Source of the DNA: Prevotellaceae bacterium
GTDB lineage: Bacteria; Bacteroidota; Bacteroidia; Bacteroidales; Bacteroidaceae
Assembly: GCA_022508635.1 (NCBI GenBank)
Contig: JAFLUV010000124.1
Location: forward strand, 1-6,955
Direction: 5' to 3'
DNA length: 6,955 bases
The stretch's first letter is position 1, and each line of letters starts with the position of its first letter. Both the position numbers and the translations under genes were made by a program. Below are positions 5,983 through 6,955 of this stretch, one piece after another. Under the pieces are notes generated by a model. That model searched no databases and was not told the DNA's origin. It saw only the letters and a list, made by a program, of their open reading frames with translations.

Positions 5983-6789
5983 ATGGGCAAAGGAAAACTG
6001 GCAAAGTTTGCAGAAATGGCGGAGAATCCTCTTGTCGTGGAGTGTCCCATGGCAGCCGTCATGCAGGACGAGTTCCCGTTGTGCGGTCACTGGCACGAGG
6101 ATTTCTTTCGCAACACACATCCCATCGTCCTTGAACTGGGATGTGGCCGTGGAGAGTATACCGTTGGACTGGGGCGTCAGATGCCCGACAAGAATTTCAT
6201 CGGTGTTGACATCAAAGGTGCCCGCATGTGGACGGGAGCCAAGGAGGCATTGCAGAAGGACATGAAGAATGTCGGATTCCTGCGTACAAACATCGAGTTC
6301 ATCCAGCGTTTTTTTGCACCAGGGGAGGTGAGCGAGATATGGCTTACCTTTTCCGACCCTCAGATGAAGAAAGTCACCAAGCGCCTCACCAGTACTTATT
6401 TCCTGGAGCGGTACAGGCAGTTCCTCATTGACGGAGGCCGCATTCATCTCAAGACGGACTCTAATTTCCTCTTCACTTATACCGAGGAAATGTTACGCGT
6501 CAACGGCATAGAACCGGAAATCAAGACACGCGATTTATACGGGCACTCTGCTGTATCTTCCGTAGAGGAAAAGAAGCATGTCTCTCCTCATGAAGAACTT
6601 TGGAAAGTCGCCTCCTCTATACAGACCTATTACGAAAGCATGTGGCGGGCTCGTGGCATTGACATCAAGTATCTCTGCTTTCGCCTTTCGCAAGGTATAC
6701 CGCTTGCAGAACCGGACATCGAGATACCCATGGACGAATATCGTTCCTACAGTCGCGAGAAGCGCAGCAGTCAAGAAACGCACGTTTGA
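5983..6789 (+). CDS. trmB: tRNA (guanine-N7-)-methyltransferase (m7G46)
   Basis: This 268-residue Rossmann-fold methyltransferase uses S-adenosylmethionine to methylate N7 of G46 in the variable loop of many tRNAs, in the cytoplasm. The SAM-binding motif ELGCGRGE is at 51-58, the acidic strand end GVDIKG at 74-79, and the family signature is FSDPQMKKVTKR at 123-134. The signature differs from the usual FPDPW form of Proteobacteria, with Ser and Gln replacing Pro and Trp. HLKTD follows at 155-159, and the C-terminal TxYE-type motif (TYYE, 215-218) matches the substrate-binding region of TrmB. Length is slightly above the typical 210-250, with extra residues at both ends; the N-terminal extension supports the chosen ATG only weakly. 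It lies 30 bases after the coiled-coil gene and is probably co-transcribed with it. A tRNA-Asp gene carrying G46 starts 111 bases downstream. Confidence 0.95.
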   Translation: MGKGKLAKFAEMAENPLVVECPMAAVMQDEFPLCGHWHEDFFRNTHPIVLELGCGRGEYTVGLGRQMPDKNFIGVDIKGARMWTGAKEALQKDMKNVGFLRTNIEFIQRFFAPGEVSEIWLTFSDPQMKKVTKRLTSTYFLERYRQFLIDGGRIHLKTDSNFLFTYTEEMLRVNGIEPEIKTRDLYGHSAVSSVEEKKHVSPHEELWKVASSIQTYYESMWRARGIDIKYLCFRLSQGIPLAEPDIEIPMDEYRSYSREKRSSQETHV

Positions 6790-6852
6790 AGAAATTGAAT
6801 GGCTGTAGAACTAACGATTTGGCTTCCTTGTTTAGAAAAAACGTAGAAAAAC

Positions 6853-6883
6853 TTGCATATTTTATGAAAAAGTTCTACCTTTG
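6853..6883 (+). promoter_or_regulatory. Bacteroidota-type promoter of the tRNA-Asp gene
   Basis: TTG (6853-6855), 20 bases, then TACCTTTG (6876-6883) match the Bacteroidota -33/-7 consensus. The predicted transcript start is near 6888, about 13 bases before the mature tRNA 5' end. This makes the tRNA independent of the trmB transcript. I see no clear terminator between trmB and this promoter. Confidence 0.75.
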
Positions 6884-6900
6884 CACTCGCAAAACCAAGA

Positions 6901-6955
6901 GGTGCGGTAGTTCAGCTGGTTAGAATACTAGCCTGTCACGCTAGGGGTCGCGGGT
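6901..6955 (+). tRNA. tRNA-Asp (anticodon GTC), 3' end cut by the window edge
   Basis: The cloverleaf can be read up to position 54. The acceptor 5' strand GGTGCGG is at 6901-6907, and D-stem GTTC (6910-6913) pairs with GAAT (6923-6926). The anticodon stem CTAGC/GCTAG (6928-6932 and 6940-6944) closes the loop CTGTCAC with anticodon GTC at 6935-6937. The variable loop GGGTC is at 6945-6949, and the T-stem 5' half GCGGG (6950-6954) is followed by T54. GTC reads Asp codons GAC and GAU. Variable-loop position 46 is G, the base TrmB methylates. The T-arm 3' half, acceptor 3' strand and any CCA lie beyond the window. Confidence 0.95.

Overview
The window looks chromosomal and comes from a member of the Bacteroidota, most likely Bacteroidales of the Bacteroides/Prevotella kind. 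That placement is inferred from protein style and from three promoters of the Bacteroidota-specific form (TTG, 19-20 bases, TAnnTTTG). None of the starts has a strong Shine-Dalgarno sequence, which also fits this phylum. No species assignment is possible from the sequence alone.

Layout. Positions 1-105 hold a short open frame that may be the 3' end of an unrecognised plus-strand gene. Positions 106-270 are AT-rich and non-coding, with short direct and inverted repeats. A minus-strand cluster follows, read from right to left: nrdD (4118-1911, anaerobic ribonucleotide reductase), nrdG (1918-1412, its radical-SAM activase, overlapping nrdD by 8 bases) and an Mrp/ApbC-type ATPase (1368-271). A promoter at 4193-4163 probably drives all three. 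The cluster makes deoxyribonucleotides without oxygen. NrdD carries the glycyl radical, NrdG installs it with a 4Fe-4S cluster and S-adenosylmethionine, and Mrp is plausibly an iron-sulfur carrier or scaffold. This Mrp lacks the usual C-terminal CxxC.

The 958-base gap between divergent genes (4119-5076) is the most unusual part. It holds the nrdD promoter, an AT-rich stretch, an orphan terminator-like hairpin, and an array of strictly 22-bp units (4559-4800, with a decayed unit to 4822). Each unit starts with the dyad-like core AT[GC]CG[GC]AT followed by a 14-bp variable spacer. Near the array centre, two oppositely oriented units form a perfect 14-bp hairpin. I do not recognise this element. 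Its conserved core, fixed two-turn spacing and decayed spacers suggest a protein-binding array or a mobile intergenic repeat.

On the plus strand, a promoter at 5004-5033 precedes a gene for a membrane-anchored coiled-coil protein of unknown function (5077-5952). Thirty bases later comes trmB, the tRNA m7G46 methyltransferase (5983-6789). A separate promoter (6853-6883) precedes tRNA-Asp(GTC), which starts at 6901 and is cut by the window edge.
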